Assembly: GCF_014805625.2 (NCBI RefSeq)
Contig: NW_024003300.1
Location: forward strand, 488,241-552,240
DNA: 64,000 nucleotides
Source of the DNA: Glossina fuscipes
Taxonomy: Eukaryota > Arthropoda > Insecta > Diptera > Glossinidae
Reading direction: 5' to 3'
Part shown: positions 12,119-22,539 of the stretch, piece after piece
Numbering within the stretch: the stretch's first letter is position 1
Layout: every line of letters begins with the position of its first letter
Notes under the pieces: generated by a model
Told to the model about the DNA's origin: nothing
Seen by the model: the letters and a program-made list of their open reading frames with translations, nothing else
Database searches by the model: none
Program-made: the position numbers and the translations under genes

Positions 12119-12301
12119 TACAATCAGCTTCAGAACAGAATATCAATTCAATATATTACTTTTTTAATACTACTAAGTTCACTATCTAATATCCATTTAT
12201 TTAAATTAGAGTCGATAGCCTGTGTTGCTAGTGCTCAATGTCTTTTTTTTAGTCTAAGAATTCATTTCATTAGTCTAAAATTAAAATAATAATAATAATA
12301 A
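12119..12301 (+). mobile_element. 5'-truncated LINE tail nested in Copia leader
   Basis: About 183 bp of 3' UTR ending in (AAT)n. Its last 97 bases, from GAGTCGATAGCCTGTG near 12209, match 9583-9683 almost base for base; upstream similarity is weaker but collinear. It lies between the Copia primer site and gag and is flanked by a perfect 16-bp duplication, so it inserted after the Copia did. It has no coding capacity. Confidence 0.88.
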
Positions 12302-12317
12302 TAATATTTTCTTAATT
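12302..12317. repeat. Right target-site duplication of nested LINE tail
   Basis: Second copy of TAATATTTTCTTAATT, directly after the (AAT)n tail; pairs with 12103-12118. The first three bases may be shared with the tail, so the true duplication is 13-16 bp. Confidence 0.85.
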
Positions 12318-12337
12318 ATCTTTCATTTATTGCTGGA

Positions 12338-12348
12338 GGCCCATAACC
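12338..12348 (-). other. Copia primer binding site
   Basis: The minus strand reads GGTTATGGGCC immediately after the inferred 5' LTR end. Drosophila Copia uses the same wording, complementary to an internal part of initiator-methionine tRNA. Exact placement next to the LTR edge supports both the boundary and the Copia assignment. Confidence 0.8.
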
Positions 12349-12517
12349 TATTGAGTGAACACACTTTTATACATGTTTATAGAATAAATTAATTAAAAAG
12401 CATAAAAGAAATTTGAAAAATCATTTAAACAAAATTTTCATGTGTAACTATGTTTTTCTAATAATTGTAAGTTGTTTTTATATATCTTTGAACAATTTTT
12501 TACAATATGTTTCAACA
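12349..12517 (-). repeat. Copia 5' LTR
   Basis: Partner of 9807-9949. The element-strand start is TGTTG (plus CAACA at 12513-12517) and its end CACTCAATA abuts the primer site. 169 bp with several indels relative to the other LTR. No TATA box or poly(A) site is claimed. Confidence 0.8.
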
Positions 12518-14880
12518 ACTCGGCTAAAGGAATTGATGCTTTTAAATTTATTTCGAAGTATTTTGTTGTAAGCTGCAAGATTGGATGTTAATTTTATGTT
12601 ATGTCTATATCAGAAATAATTGAGAAAGTAATTATGTTAAATTTGATAATCAGTGAACAGTAGTCAGACTGAACCACAGTAAAATACTTTAAAGCAAGCT
12701 GAAGAAATTGAACACATTTTGCTTTTCCTAGCTATGGCTTTATTTTTTTTGGCTAGAATAAAAACCGTAACACACCGAACGCAGTTTTCATATGGACTAC
12801 ATATTGTGCTTTCCAACGAAAAAGTCCCAGTTTTTTCAACACTCCACAGAAAAAGAGCGGACCCGCAGCCTGCGCTCTATGCAACCTTAGAGCCTAATTA
12901 TTGTATCGAAAGATATGTCGTGACAATTTCATACCGATATTTGCGATCAAAACCGGTGCAAATGTGGACAGAGCGACTGTGCGCTTTCAAACAGACTACC
13001 CATTGGCGAAAAGAAATAAGACAGTCTACAAATTACGAATGAAGAACAACTTATGGACTTATGCTCAAAGCAAAAGATTGCCAAAAAGCGGGATAAATGA
13101 CGATGCTGGTGTTGAGGAGGCTAATGTTAATTGCGATGTTGATACAATTCATCTGATATCTCCGTAAAGGAGCAAGCAGAAACAAAAATTCACCAATGAT
13201 ATATTGCTTTTTTCTCAATGGGATATCAAGTGAAAAAATTGGAAAGTAGAATAGGAGAAAGTAAGTGTGACAATTCGAAGTCAAGTATGATGGACGCCAC
13301 GATATTGTGGATTCATTTTTTTTTTTACAACCATGATACCCCTTTTATATTGCAAACCCAATATTTCTATGCTCGATTCTGTCTTGTATGGCAATTCCAG
13401 AAAAGTTACATATTTCACTTGGCAGATTAAGTCGGCCGTCAATAATAGTTTGCCTCGTTTGGTATTCATGTAAGTTTTGGGTGTATGAAACAACAGTTTA
13501 GTGCGTTTATCTCTCCTACGAATTTAATTGTGATTGTAAAGCTCTTGTGAATAACAACTAGGATGCACGCCTTTGATTATTCTAAGTAGAACCTGCTACT
13601 GATTCACTAAACACTTGTAAAATTTCTTAATACTAATCTGATTATAATAACTTGCAAGATCAGTTTAATCCTACTGTTGCCTGGTGTATGGCGCTGAGTG
13701 TGCAAGAGTTGGTCCAAGCTAAATATAACTTTTCTTACCTGTTATTCTTTGTAATTATACTACATTAATGTTTTGTAACGTATTATATATAGGCTAAAAA
13801 GGTTGTCATGCAATCTATACTCTGGGGGATCAGAAAATATGGTAGATATTATATATATTCTAGAACTTTAGACAGATAGGTAAAATAAATAGATAGTGCA
13901 CATTGCATAATACCTGAAAACTGGGGTGGGAGACTGCATAAGGTCATTTAGATGTATATGTGTGGCAATATACTATATTAAATATAAACAAATTATTTTT
14001 ACAGTATATTTTTCTCAGTTACGGAAAACAGGTTTTTATTTCTGTAGAAAATTTTTAATGAAATTGGTGCATTACGTATGCTATCGCATGTTTGAATTTT
14101 TTTTGTACATATTCCATAGGGAATGTAGAATTAACAACACAGAAGTATGTTTGCTCTGGACTTAATACAGTGTGACGTTATGTCGAAAAATTAGTAACCT
14201 TGGCGCTGATTGTATATATCGCTAACTAGGTTTAATTTTTGAGTTTCAACCTTTTTTGCTATATACACCCACCGGAGGTTCGAAAAGCGTCATCTCAAAA
14301 CCGTCAAATCAAGCCTAAACAACATTACTTACACTTTGCGCTTGTATTGTTTGTTCGGAGTTAGAATTGTTTGTTTAAAGTTGCATTTACAAGAGAAAAA
14401 ACTGGAAACAATTGTTAATATGAAAAAACACTAATCAATCAAATGGCTAGAAAGAGGAATAAATATTGCTTTTGAAAGTATGGAAAATAATTTCTCTGGT
14501 GAAAAAAAAAATTCGATCAGGACGAAGTATCCTTATTTGCTGATCGACGATTATTTTAAATATTACTTTGAATTATGATAAAATTCTTTCTTCGTTTGTC
14601 TTGCCGTTAAAACATATTTTCGGTTGATTTAATGAGTAAATAATTACTTAGAAGTCTACTTATATTTAATCGCTTTTTACTGTTATGTCTTTTTGTGCAT
14701 AATCGTTTAACTGCACTGTTCTTCTTTTGGAAAATAATTGTGTGTTATGCTGTTATGTAACAGTCCTTATTTTATGGCCTTTTGTTGAGTAATTACTTGT
14801 TTGGAGTTTTCCTGAACTGCTCTTTATTTCTTTCCTCGTGTGAAGCGACTGGTGGATGAGTTGCAGTGATTTATTAAATG
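12518..14880. other. Unassigned; one GC-richer ORF patch at 12719-13167
   Basis: Most of the region is AT-rich and featureless. The exception is 12719-13167 (plus), where base composition rises and two overlapping frames run open for 107 and 88 codons (12719-13042 and 12901-13167). The second ends TIHLISP before TAA. Neither has a domain I recognise, a signal peptide or clear splice sites. It could be a decayed transposase or a host exon. The run 14200-14880 probably includes the 5' UTR of the LINE that follows. Confidence 0.35.
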
Positions 14881-14975
14881 CTAAATTTGTGGGTTCGAAA
14901 AACGTGTCTAAAGTGTGTGTGCTGTGATCTACTTCTTTTTGCGGGCTGAAAGGGAGAATTGTTTTTTTGTGAGTA

Positions 14976-15055
14976 TGGCACCTAGCAAGAAAGGCAGCAA
15001 ATGCTCTTGATGTAATAACCTGATTGGTGGCATGGTGCTCTTGGTAGTGAGAAGG
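14976..15055 (+). pseudogene. LINE ORF1 N-terminus (left half of split)
   Basis: ATG-initiated frame MAPSKKGSKCS, then, after a stop, CNNLIGG and, shifted by one base, HGALGSEK. This matches the beginning of PHD-type ORF1 proteins, in which cysteine pairs bind zinc. It ends at the opposite LINE's tail at 15056. The continuation of the zinc domain is found 3.6 kb away at about 18690 (KCRRLYHAT), showing where the insertion cut. Confidence 0.7.
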
Positions 15056-15334
15056 ATTTATTTATTTATTCCAAGAAACCCAACTAAAAATTTTGACAGT
15101 CGAGTCGAATTAATAGTAAAACTTAGTATAGATACAATAACACAAATAAAAAGGAAGTAAAAGAAAAAAAGTAAAATACCATATACACAACTAGCATAGA
15201 GCCACACCCACAACCAGTACAGGACCAAATTGCGATTGAACCCCTAAGCCATCGCAAACATGCATAAGCTTGGCAAACGATAATAGTTAACAACAATTCA
15301 TTTTCGACTCATCGTGACATATTAAGTTTAAGAC

Positions 15335-16871
15335 CTAGTTTAAGTACGACATAGGTAAATTAGGTGCATTAAGCAATGTTGCTTTAATCGACTTTAAAGA
15401 GTCCGATAATGAGAATAATAGATGGACATAATTTAGGTTCTTGCAAACCACTATGAACGGGTTAAATAGCTCATAATTATATTTACATTGATTAAGCTTA
15501 ACCAAGGTAAAGTGAATAGAGAAGCGGTTGGGGACATTAAAGCTTATTTCACCAAGTAATCCAGGCGAGTCAATAGCACCATTTTTTACTTTGAATACGA
15601 AGGAAACGCCAAGAACAAATCTACGTTTTTTGAGAGACGCTAAGGACAACAGAAGCAACCTATTTTCATAAAAGGGGAGGAGAGGCAATTGGATCCCAAC
15701 CCGAATTCCTAATGGCAAACAGCAAGAAATGCTCTTGAACAGATTAAATTAAACCTACATAGCACCTATATGAAGGAGACGACACAACTGAGGCATACTC
15801 AAGTATAGGTCTAACCAAACACATGTACAACCTCTTCGCAACATAATGATCATCAAGCTCTTTGGACCACCTCTTTATAAACCCAAGCGCGGACCTAGCT
15901 TTGCTTAATGGGAGGTCAATAGGCAAGTTAAAACGTAACCTAGGTTCAAAACGGAGCGCCTCAATCTGTGAACGAATCGACGTCCTCCAACTTGTGCGAA
16001 TTAGTGAAATACTGAGTAATGAGTGACTTTCTTCTTGAGAAAGAAAGCTTCTTATATTTATTAGTTTCAGAAAATTCAAAGAGCACTATGCAACCAAATT
16101 ATTCAAATCACATTAAAGGTAATGTGATTGCGATTCTCGAGAGAAGAAAGAAAACAGTTTCACATCATCAGCGTACATTAAGATCTGACTGGATTTAATC
16201 ACCGATCATTAATGTATAAACTAAATAAAATGGGTCCTAAGTGGCTGCCTTGAGGTACGCCAGACGTCACGGGGAATTCATCCGAGGTGATGAAGTTAAA
16301 CGGAGCCTTAAGGATCTATTGTGCAGTTAAGGGCTTATCCATTTCATTAAATAGAAAGGGAAGCCATAGGCTTGGAGTTTAAAGATAAGTAAGTTATGGT
16401 TAAAAAAAAACGCTTTGGTTAAATCAGTGCATACTACATCTGTGCGAGCGCCACTAGAAAAAGCCTTGAAAACATGACAAGTAAACTTTAGCAAATTGTT
16501 GACCGTTGATCGCCATGCTACTGTGAAGAAATGTACGAACTAATGCCAAATGCCAAATGCTGAGTCACAATTCGCTCAAACAGCTTAGCCAAGACGCTCA
16601 ACTTGCCTATGACTCTGTACTTCCCAACAAGCTGTCTACTTCCACTTTTGTGAATGTGAATAAGGAAAATACTTATCCAGCACAAAGGGATAACAACTAA
16701 ATTCAAAGACCGGTTAAAAATCTTAGAGATAACACCACATAACTCGACAGCGCGAGATTTAAGTAAACATGACGGAATTCCATCAGGTCCAGACGCACAA
16801 CTATATTTTAGAGAGCTCAAATTTTTGAAAACATCATCTTCAGCAATAAACAAATTAGGAATTAAAACCAA
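15335..16871 (-). pseudogene. LINE reverse transcriptase (copy B)
   Basis: The N-terminal piece 16871-16518 has SCASGPDGIPSCLLKS, the S-x-G-x-D-x-I-P block of LINE RTs, and KSGSRQLVGKYRVIGKLSVL, matching the K-G-D-x-x-x-x-x-N-Y-R-P-I-S block. The catalytic region around 16330-16200 is damaged. The C-terminal pieces 16079-15744 and 15718-15335 contain ALGFIKRWSKELDDHYVAKR, a CLVRPILEYASVV block and a LPFYENRLLLLSLASLKKRR end block. Broken by frameshifts at several points and by a 107-bp insertion at 16016-16122. Inactive. Confidence 0.85.
16016..16122. repeat. 107-bp insert inside LINE copy B
   Basis: Aligned to copy A, AATACTGA runs straight into TGTGATTGC (4333-4350), whereas here 107 extra bases separate the same two blocks. 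GTAATG occurs at the left edge (16016) and again at the right edge (16119), which may be a 6-bp duplication. The insert has no coding content and no clear inverted termini. It may be a small mobile element or filler DNA. Confidence 0.5.
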
Positions 16872-16876
16872 GTTAG

Positions 16877-17640
16877 TTATAGGATATGGGTAGTTTGCGG
16901 ATAAATCGGAATTAACAGTCTAAAAGTTTCGACGGAAGTTCTCAGCGAAGAGATTTGAGATTTCAAAATCATCCGAGAAATCAGAACCATTAAAAGAAAC
17001 ATGCGAGGGATGTGTGGAAATTTTTCTTTTAGAGTTAACAAATTTAAAAAAGTATTTAGGGTTAGCGAACAGATTGGATTTAATGAACTGAAGGTATCTG
17101 CAATAATAATGGTGGTTGAGGAAGTTAAATCTATGCCTTGCAACGGAGTAAGAGAAATAGGCAAGAGCCGAGCCACTTTACGGATATTTTTTGAACAGCG
17201 TGCTTTTTCTGTTCTTGTAATATTTAATTGTCTTATTAAACCACGGGGGACACTTCGAGCTCGGCACTGCTTGATCGGAACAGATGCAGCAATAGGTAGA
17301 TTTAATGTATTTTAGAACGATGATAATAAGCTTTCAATACTTCCGGTTGACAAATCAAGCCTTGTATGTGAAAGGTGATATTTTAGCAATACAATATTGA
17401 TTTTATGAAAATCGTAATATTTACTTGAAAAAATTGAATTTGGAACATTAAAACAGTTCAACGAACCATCATTCATATGACGATAGGAAATGCACATTGA
17501 TGGATGATAAGGGTCCTCAGATAAACTAAAAGGTGGACAACGATTTAGACTAATCTCAGGGAAATTGGCAAAGTAGAGATCAAGCAGTCTACCATTACAA
17601 TTAGGAGCAGTAGGGTTCACGACTGGGGAATTGGGGAGTA
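16877..17640 (-). pseudogene. LINE endonuclease C-terminus and linker (copy B)
   Basis: Frame 17713-17312 contains CNGRLLDLYFANFPEISLNR and SEDPYHPSMCISY, the C-terminal part of the APE endonuclease (the S-D-H-x-P block appears as E-D-x-Y-H-P). The linker (17300-16877) corresponds to copy A 5000-4500 and to 30112-30640. The N-terminal endonuclease blocks present in copy A are deleted, so the domain could not nick DNA. Confidence 0.78.
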
Positions 17641-18430
17641 TATAGATGGAATTACCAATGGAGCAGCTTTTGCGACATGCCCAGTTTGGTGACCAGCATT
17701 CACACTCGAACAACCGAGGGGAGACGATGATTTATATTGTTCTCTATAAGTTTCAGGCGATGACGCCTGAGTTGAGTAAGTGATGCCACTATGAGGCGAT
17801 ACTCTTGCCACTTCAGCATAGCTTAAACCAGAAAGACATGCCGGCTTATTTGTAACCTTTTTGTTACAGACCGACTTAGCCATATCAGAAACGCTGACGT
17901 TCTTTGAGGACATTATGGAAGCGCTAACTTGCACCAACGAATCGGACTTAGGAGGAATTAGAGGTGACGTACCATACACTACGCTACGAATTGTGATTTT
18001 ACTAGCTTGGGAAGAAGAGGAGAGCTCAATAAAACGACACTCATCAAACCTAGTCTTAACGATCTGAAACTTTTCCCACAAGGAGTCGAGATTTTTACTT
18101 AATTCAGATAAACTATTTCTCGTCTCCGTGAGCAATTTGTAGAAGTCTTTGTCTCACTTCCTACAGTCAGGTCATGACCACCGCAATCCCTTCGAGGGGT
18201 CAACGACTGCATCAGCAGCACGACCGATAATACCGGCACACTTTGTATGGCCAAAGCGATCGCAAAGCCAACACGAAACGAATCTTTCAGATTCCGGGCC
18301 CGTTTTCGCCCTACAAGATGTATATAAACATTCCATGTGCAGTCTAAAAGACGGAAGTGGATTATGAAGAACAAACAGACAAATTGCAAAAAAGTCCTCA
18401 AAAAATACCCACAAAAATTTATCAACCAAT
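17617..18430 (-). pseudogene. LINE ORF1 with PHD-like zinc region (copy B)
   Basis: The upper frame 18429-18172 has SCWLCDRFGHTKCAGIIGRA, a C-x2-C...H-x2-C PHD-like zinc motif common in ORF1 of this LINE type, then a stop/frameshift. The second frame 18135-17617 starts TETRNSLSELSKNLDSLWEK, a likely coiled coil for ORF1 multimerisation, followed by a Ser/Pro-rich low-complexity tail. ORF1 proteins bind the element RNA. The tail is fused to endonuclease remains by a deletion near 17630. Confidence 0.75.
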
Positions 18431-18689
18431 TTGATGAAAACTAACTACAAACACAAAAAAATAAACAGAAAAAGAGAGAGAAAAAAAAAAAACAAAACAA
18501 CAAAATAGATATCAGAGCTCAAATTTTGCAAAATTTTGCAAAAATCCAATGAATCAAAGAGAAAAGAAAAAATATTTCTTTACTTTGAATTCACTCACTT
18601 TCTTTTCAAAGTATATTATAAATTTACACACAAGAAGGCAAAATAGCCACGAAATTAAACAAGAAATTAAAATGTTTATTGTCAAAACA

Positions 18690-19570
18690 AAATGTAGACG
18701 ACTATACCACGCAACAGAGTTGCCAAACTATAACATGCCAACATGCGTCTTGTAGTGGTCTTTCGAGTGATGATCTTTATAGTCTGAGTAATGATGGGCT
18801 TCTATCTTCCTTCTGCTATATATGTGCTGACTGTAGGAGAATGATGTCGAATCATAAGACGCATACCACTAGTCTGAAGGGACAGAGCCCTCCGACCTCT
18901 CTTGATTCCATTAATTTCAAATCCATGTTTGATGAACTATCTGTGAAAGTGCAACTTTCAATGAAGGAAACATTGAGTGAGGCCATAATTGATCTTAAAT
19001 CGAAACTTAAGCTGTATGATGATATGATTAAAATTAGGATGAAATCCTGTGTACAAAGGGTTGATCAAATTAAGGAGAATTTGGAGTCAAGATTGGTGGC
19101 GGTGAATGCGGAAATTAATACGTTGCATCGAATGGTAAACAGGTCAAACTTAAATATCAGTGGTTTTCCCAAGGGTCTAAATGACATACCTGGAACAGCG
19201 ATTAAGACAGCAGAGTACTACTCAGTGACTATTGCAATGAACCACATTACTTTTATTGGTTACATAAAGAATAAAAAAAACTGTGTTGGTTAAGCTTAAT
19301 TCGATTTTGATACGTGATGACTTGATGGGCAAGTACCTTAAGAACATCAAAGTATGCCCACTTTATGCTGTGAATTGTGCTATATTTACACAAGAGATTC
19401 TGCGGCGCCGCATCTATCTCAACGATCATCTGTGCCCAGTAGCTGCAGAGTTGAATAAGGCTTGTGCTAGTCTTCCTAAGAAGGGTAAACATGTGCGTTT
19501 CAGGATTGTTAATGATGTTAACTCCTATGCTATTATGGTCTCATCTGACGGTAACACTGCTAAATTGTAA
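18690..19570 (+). pseudogene. LINE ORF1, right half of split
   Basis: Resumes with KCRRLYHAT (zinc-binding C and H) in one frame and continues as CSGLSSDDLYSLSNDGLL and FCYICADC in the next, completing the PHD-like domain begun at 14976. From about 18950 it forms a long Lys/Glu/Leu helix (coiled coil), then RSNLNISGFP and, after a frameshift near 19280, VKLNSILIRDDLM and RRRIYLNDHLCPVAAELNKA, the RRM-like/C-terminal fold of LINE ORF1 proteins. It ends at TAA near 19569. One frameshift and one split disable it. Confidence 0.82.
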
Positions 19571-19771
19571 GGAAATGTTGGGCGTAACATTTATGCTGGC
19601 AAGTGCTGAATACTGTGCTTCATGTTATGTGCAGAACTGGTAACTAAGTATTTGATGGCATTATTTAGGGTGATTGGTACATTGTGGGCTGGTAAGGTTG
19701 TAGAATGTACTTTTTATTGATTAATATTGTTGCAAATGAATTCTTATCCGTCTTCTTATTAAGATTTAATT

Positions 19772-20175
19772 GTGGATCAGTTGACTATCCCTAATTTGGG
19801 TCTCGTTGCGTGTAGTAGGTCATATGTCTTTGATTCGGGGAAATCTCTGACTGAACAAATGAGGATAGCACATATAAACTGTCAGAATATTAAACCTTCT
19901 TGTGGCTGTGTGAAATTTGATGACTTCAAAGCTCTGGTTATGGACAAATTTGACTTAATTGCTATCTTTTAAATATGCTTAAAACCCCACGTCTCTTGTC
20001 GATCTGTGCTATAACCTGATTAGGAATGATAGACTTTTAGGTCGAGGAGGAGACGAAGATATCTATATACCCCATGATAATAGTTTCAAGATAACTTTTG
20101 AGGGAATTGAATATGGTAAGTTTGAGACGCTATTCATTGAAGTAGATGTATTCTCATGTGCTCCTGTTGTCAGAA
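19772..20175 (+). pseudogene. LINE endonuclease, N-terminal part
   Basis: Reads QMRIAHINCQNIKPS and DFKALVMDKFDLIAI, the N-R-R-G-like start of APE endonucleases (N for metal binding), then in another frame RNDRLLGRGG and YIPHDNSFKITFEGIEYGK, matching the R-x-D-R-x-x-x-x-G-G-G-V block. The E-T-W-L metal-binding block falls in a damaged stretch near 19975. The C-terminal half, with the S-D-H block, is missing: at 20200 the sequence jumps to the region preceding the RT. Confidence 0.78.
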
Positions 20176-20199
20176 ATGTTATCCCCAGTGACATTGATA

Positions 20200-21780
20200 A
20201 GTGGATGACGTGAATATTGTCAAGCATGCAATACTTCTTAGGAGCTATCTATACTCGACTTTTCAAGCTACTCAATCTTTACATGATTGGCGTGATTGTT
20301 GCCGTTATTGGAATAGAGTTACGAAAATTATACAAAAGGAAAGAAGAAAATATATTATCAACGTTTTTGTGGGTATGGACCCCTCTACTATGTGGAGGAT
20401 GTTGAGAAGGTCGGGGTTCATTAAGGGAATTGACTGCCTGATTGGTTTTGACGAAGAGAAGGGGAATGATCATTTTGTAGGTGTATCTAATTTTAACTTG
20501 CCAGTTGATAGTGAACCTTAGAGTAATATGAATCTTCATGGAGTTTTCTCATTCTCTCGTGTATCGCGACAGGATTTATCTGTCGTACTTCACAAAATTA
20601 AATCTAAATCGCTTGGTGATGATGGAATACCTATTCTCTTCACCAAACTTCGCTTTCCGTATATTGCTGAATTGTTAATGTTCCATGTTAATTCTATATT
20701 CATACAGTCGGTTTTTCCCTTAAATTGTAAGAAGGCCCGTGTTGTGCCTATACTTAAAACTGTCCATTCTATCGATGATTTGCGACCTATATATTCTTAC
20801 GGCTACTTCCAAGATAGTTTAACATATTCTATAGAATCAGATTCTTGCTGCTGTGCAGAAACTGGCTTCACCGTCCCAGTATGTATTTCTTGGGGGGCAT
20901 AGCACTACGAGCTTATTAATAAACCTAATGGATACTATTAGGAGTAATGTGAATTGCTCTCACATGACGTCGCTGGATCTATCGAAAACATTCAACAACT
21001 TTAATCACTGTGGACTTATTATTAAGCTTGCTGGGAAGTTCGGATTTTCGAAATGGGCGTGTGAGCTGGTGTACTGGTATTTAACTGGGAGAACTCTATT
21101 TTTTGACATCAATAGTACTCATTCAACTACATGTTGTATATATGCACGGGTACCCGAAAGTTCAGTATTAGAGCCTTTGCTTTTCATGTCATATGTTATT
21201 GACTTGCCTTGGCTTACGCGTAGTAATTTTTGTGAACCCTATGTATTTCCCAACGATATATTTCTCCTATTTAGCAGATAGGGTTGTGACTGAAAAGCGT
21301 TTCAAGAGATAATCAATGAGAGCACCCGACAAGTCTGGGATTATTCTATAGATAATTCTTTGCTGATTAACCCGACTAACTCTGAGGCTATGATTTTTGG
21401 AAATTTGACCCAGTTCGGTTCCAACTTAAGTATCCTTATTGGTGTATCCCGTATTGAAATTGTTGACCTACATAAATGTATTGATAATAAGTTCACCTTT
21501 GAGAAACATAGTGATTTTATTGCTGGGAAAGTTGTTGATACCTTACGATCTATTTATTCCAATAGTACTTATTTTTGACAGGTTACTAAATTCCGTCCTG
21601 CTTATGCCCCTTTGATGCCCCAAGTCTTTTACGGGCTGAAAATGGTTGCCGGTATTACTGCTTGTAACTTTATGAGGCCTAGTCGCGTTGCGAATTCTAT
21701 GGTATGCTTTGTGGATGGTTCACGTGGTAGGGAGAATGCGTCCGGAGAGGCAAATTGCTTATTGCAGACTACGTAGAGTT
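20200..21780 (+). pseudogene. LINE reverse transcriptase (CR1-like)
   Basis: Frames 20201-20521, 20528-20902, 20853-21281 and 21360-21578 together give a LINE RT: IKSKSLGDDGIPI (S-x-G-x-D-x-I-P), CKKARVVPILKT, SPSQYVFLGGHSTTSLL, SLDLSKTFNNFNH (first catalytic D), ARVPESSVLEPLLFMSYVID (from GVPQGSVLGPLLF) and YVFPNDIFLLF, where F/YADD has become FPND. LINPTNSEAMIFG (LN-x-x-K-S-E) follows. Frameshifts near 20525 and 20880 and loss of the YADD make it inactive. Confidence 0.85.
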
Positions 21781-22029
21781 AGTTTTTTTTCTTTTTTGGA
21801 TATATGAAATCCTTGTCAATGAAAGTAAGAGATATACGCTTATTTACTGCTTTTGTGCTTATTTGATTTTTCATTCGCTTATGTTGAAGCGTGGATTATT
21901 ATTACTTTTATATACATATTTCTAGTTCGAACTTCTTTATTAATTTAGTGCGAATTATATTGTGTGTTAACTGTACTTGTTTCAATACTTTAAATCGGCT
22001 CTTTAAGGGCTTTGTGTTGCTTTTTGAAT

Positions 22030-22061
22030 TCTTAAATAAATAAATAAAAATAAATAAAAAG
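22030..22061 (+). repeat. LINE 3' tail, TAAA-type
   Basis: The 3' UTR ends with GGCTCTTTAAGGGC and then repeated TAAA units (AAATAAATAAATAAAAATAA). Tails of this kind close the two minus-strand LINEs at 3312 and 15058 too, so related machinery made all three. Confidence 0.8.
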
Positions 22062-22369
22062 TCTGTGAAGATGTACAAAAATGACACGTTAATAACACAT
22101 CGATAATTGAAATTTAAAAATTTAATATGTAATCATTTTAAAAGGCAAAACAAAAATAGTAGAAATAACCTTTTGTATAACGTAGCTGCATTAAAAAGAA
22201 AAAAAAACCACTGATATATATGAAGAAGTGAAACATCGCAATTTGGAAAAAGGTTACCTCCCACTGCAGAGCTCATCTCACTCCAAAAACGTTACTATAC
22301 ACTCCTACTCCGCTCCATTTCATAATTTGACTGTTTATCATCTCAAAGTCTATAAAACTCAATAGGCGA
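22062..22369. other. Unassigned spacer between two LINEs
   Basis: About 300 AT-rich bases with no recognisable motif. The second half may belong to the 5' region of the I-like element that follows. Confidence 0.35.
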
Positions 22370-22539
22370 AATATGTTTTAGGATATAAGGCCGCATCATC
22401 TCCCTCAAAATTGGGGACATTAAAATCCCCAGGGCCAGAGCTTATGTCACACCAGAAGTCGATATAGTGTATTTATCCAGAATAGATGCTTTGCTAATCA
22501 TCGAACTTGCCTGAAATTTATATCATGATTGATGAAGTA

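Larger units (their letters stand above)
9807..12517 (-). mobile_element. Copia-type LTR retrotransposon, RT deleted
   Basis: Complete outline of a Ty1/Copia element on the minus strand: 5' LTR 12517-12349, primer site 12348-12338, gag 12058-11448, protease 11465-11375, pre-integrase and integrase 11070-10533, RNase H 10400-10000, polypurine tract 9958-9950, 3' LTR 9949-9807. Integrase passes to RNase H within about 140 bases, so the whole RT region is missing. LTRs of 143 and 169 bp are diverged, indicating age. A LINE tail is inserted in the leader (12119-12301). No matching 5-bp target duplication is visible (caaag on the left, actcg on the right). Confidence 0.88.
15056..18690 (-). mobile_element. 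LINE copy B (CR1/Jockey-like, TTTA-tailed) inserted in another LINE
   Basis: Minus-strand element reading ORF1 (18430-17617), endonuclease C-terminus and linker (17630-16877), RT (16871-15335), 3' UTR, and a tail seen on plus as TTTATTTATTT at 15058-15070. Same family as 3312-5760 and 30112-30880. Relative to copy A it keeps the RT N-terminal half but has lost the first part of the endonuclease, so ORF1 runs directly into CNGRLLDLYFANFPE. It also carries a 107-bp insert in the RT. The A-rich stretch up to about 18690 is taken as its 5' UTR; no target duplication was found. Confidence 0.85.
14880..22061 (+). mobile_element. LINE with PHD-type ORF1 (CR1-like), split by an opposite LINE
   Basis: Plus-strand non-LTR element in two parts, about 14880-15055 and 18690-22061. 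The left part carries the start of ORF1 (ATG near 14976); the right part resumes inside the same PHD-like zinc domain. Then come the rest of ORF1, an endonuclease start, RT pieces, and a 3' end with a TAAA-type tail at 22033-22061. The interruption is the minus-strand LINE 15056-18690. The middle of the endonuclease is missing and ORF2 has many frameshifts. A PHD-like ORF1 and absence of RNase H fit the CR1 clade; clade is inference. Confidence 0.82.

Noticed and set aside
17001..17315. Plus-strand open frame of 104 codons
   Set aside because: Antisense to the LINE endonuclease-RT linker, which has clear homology to two other copies. The plus frame has no motif.
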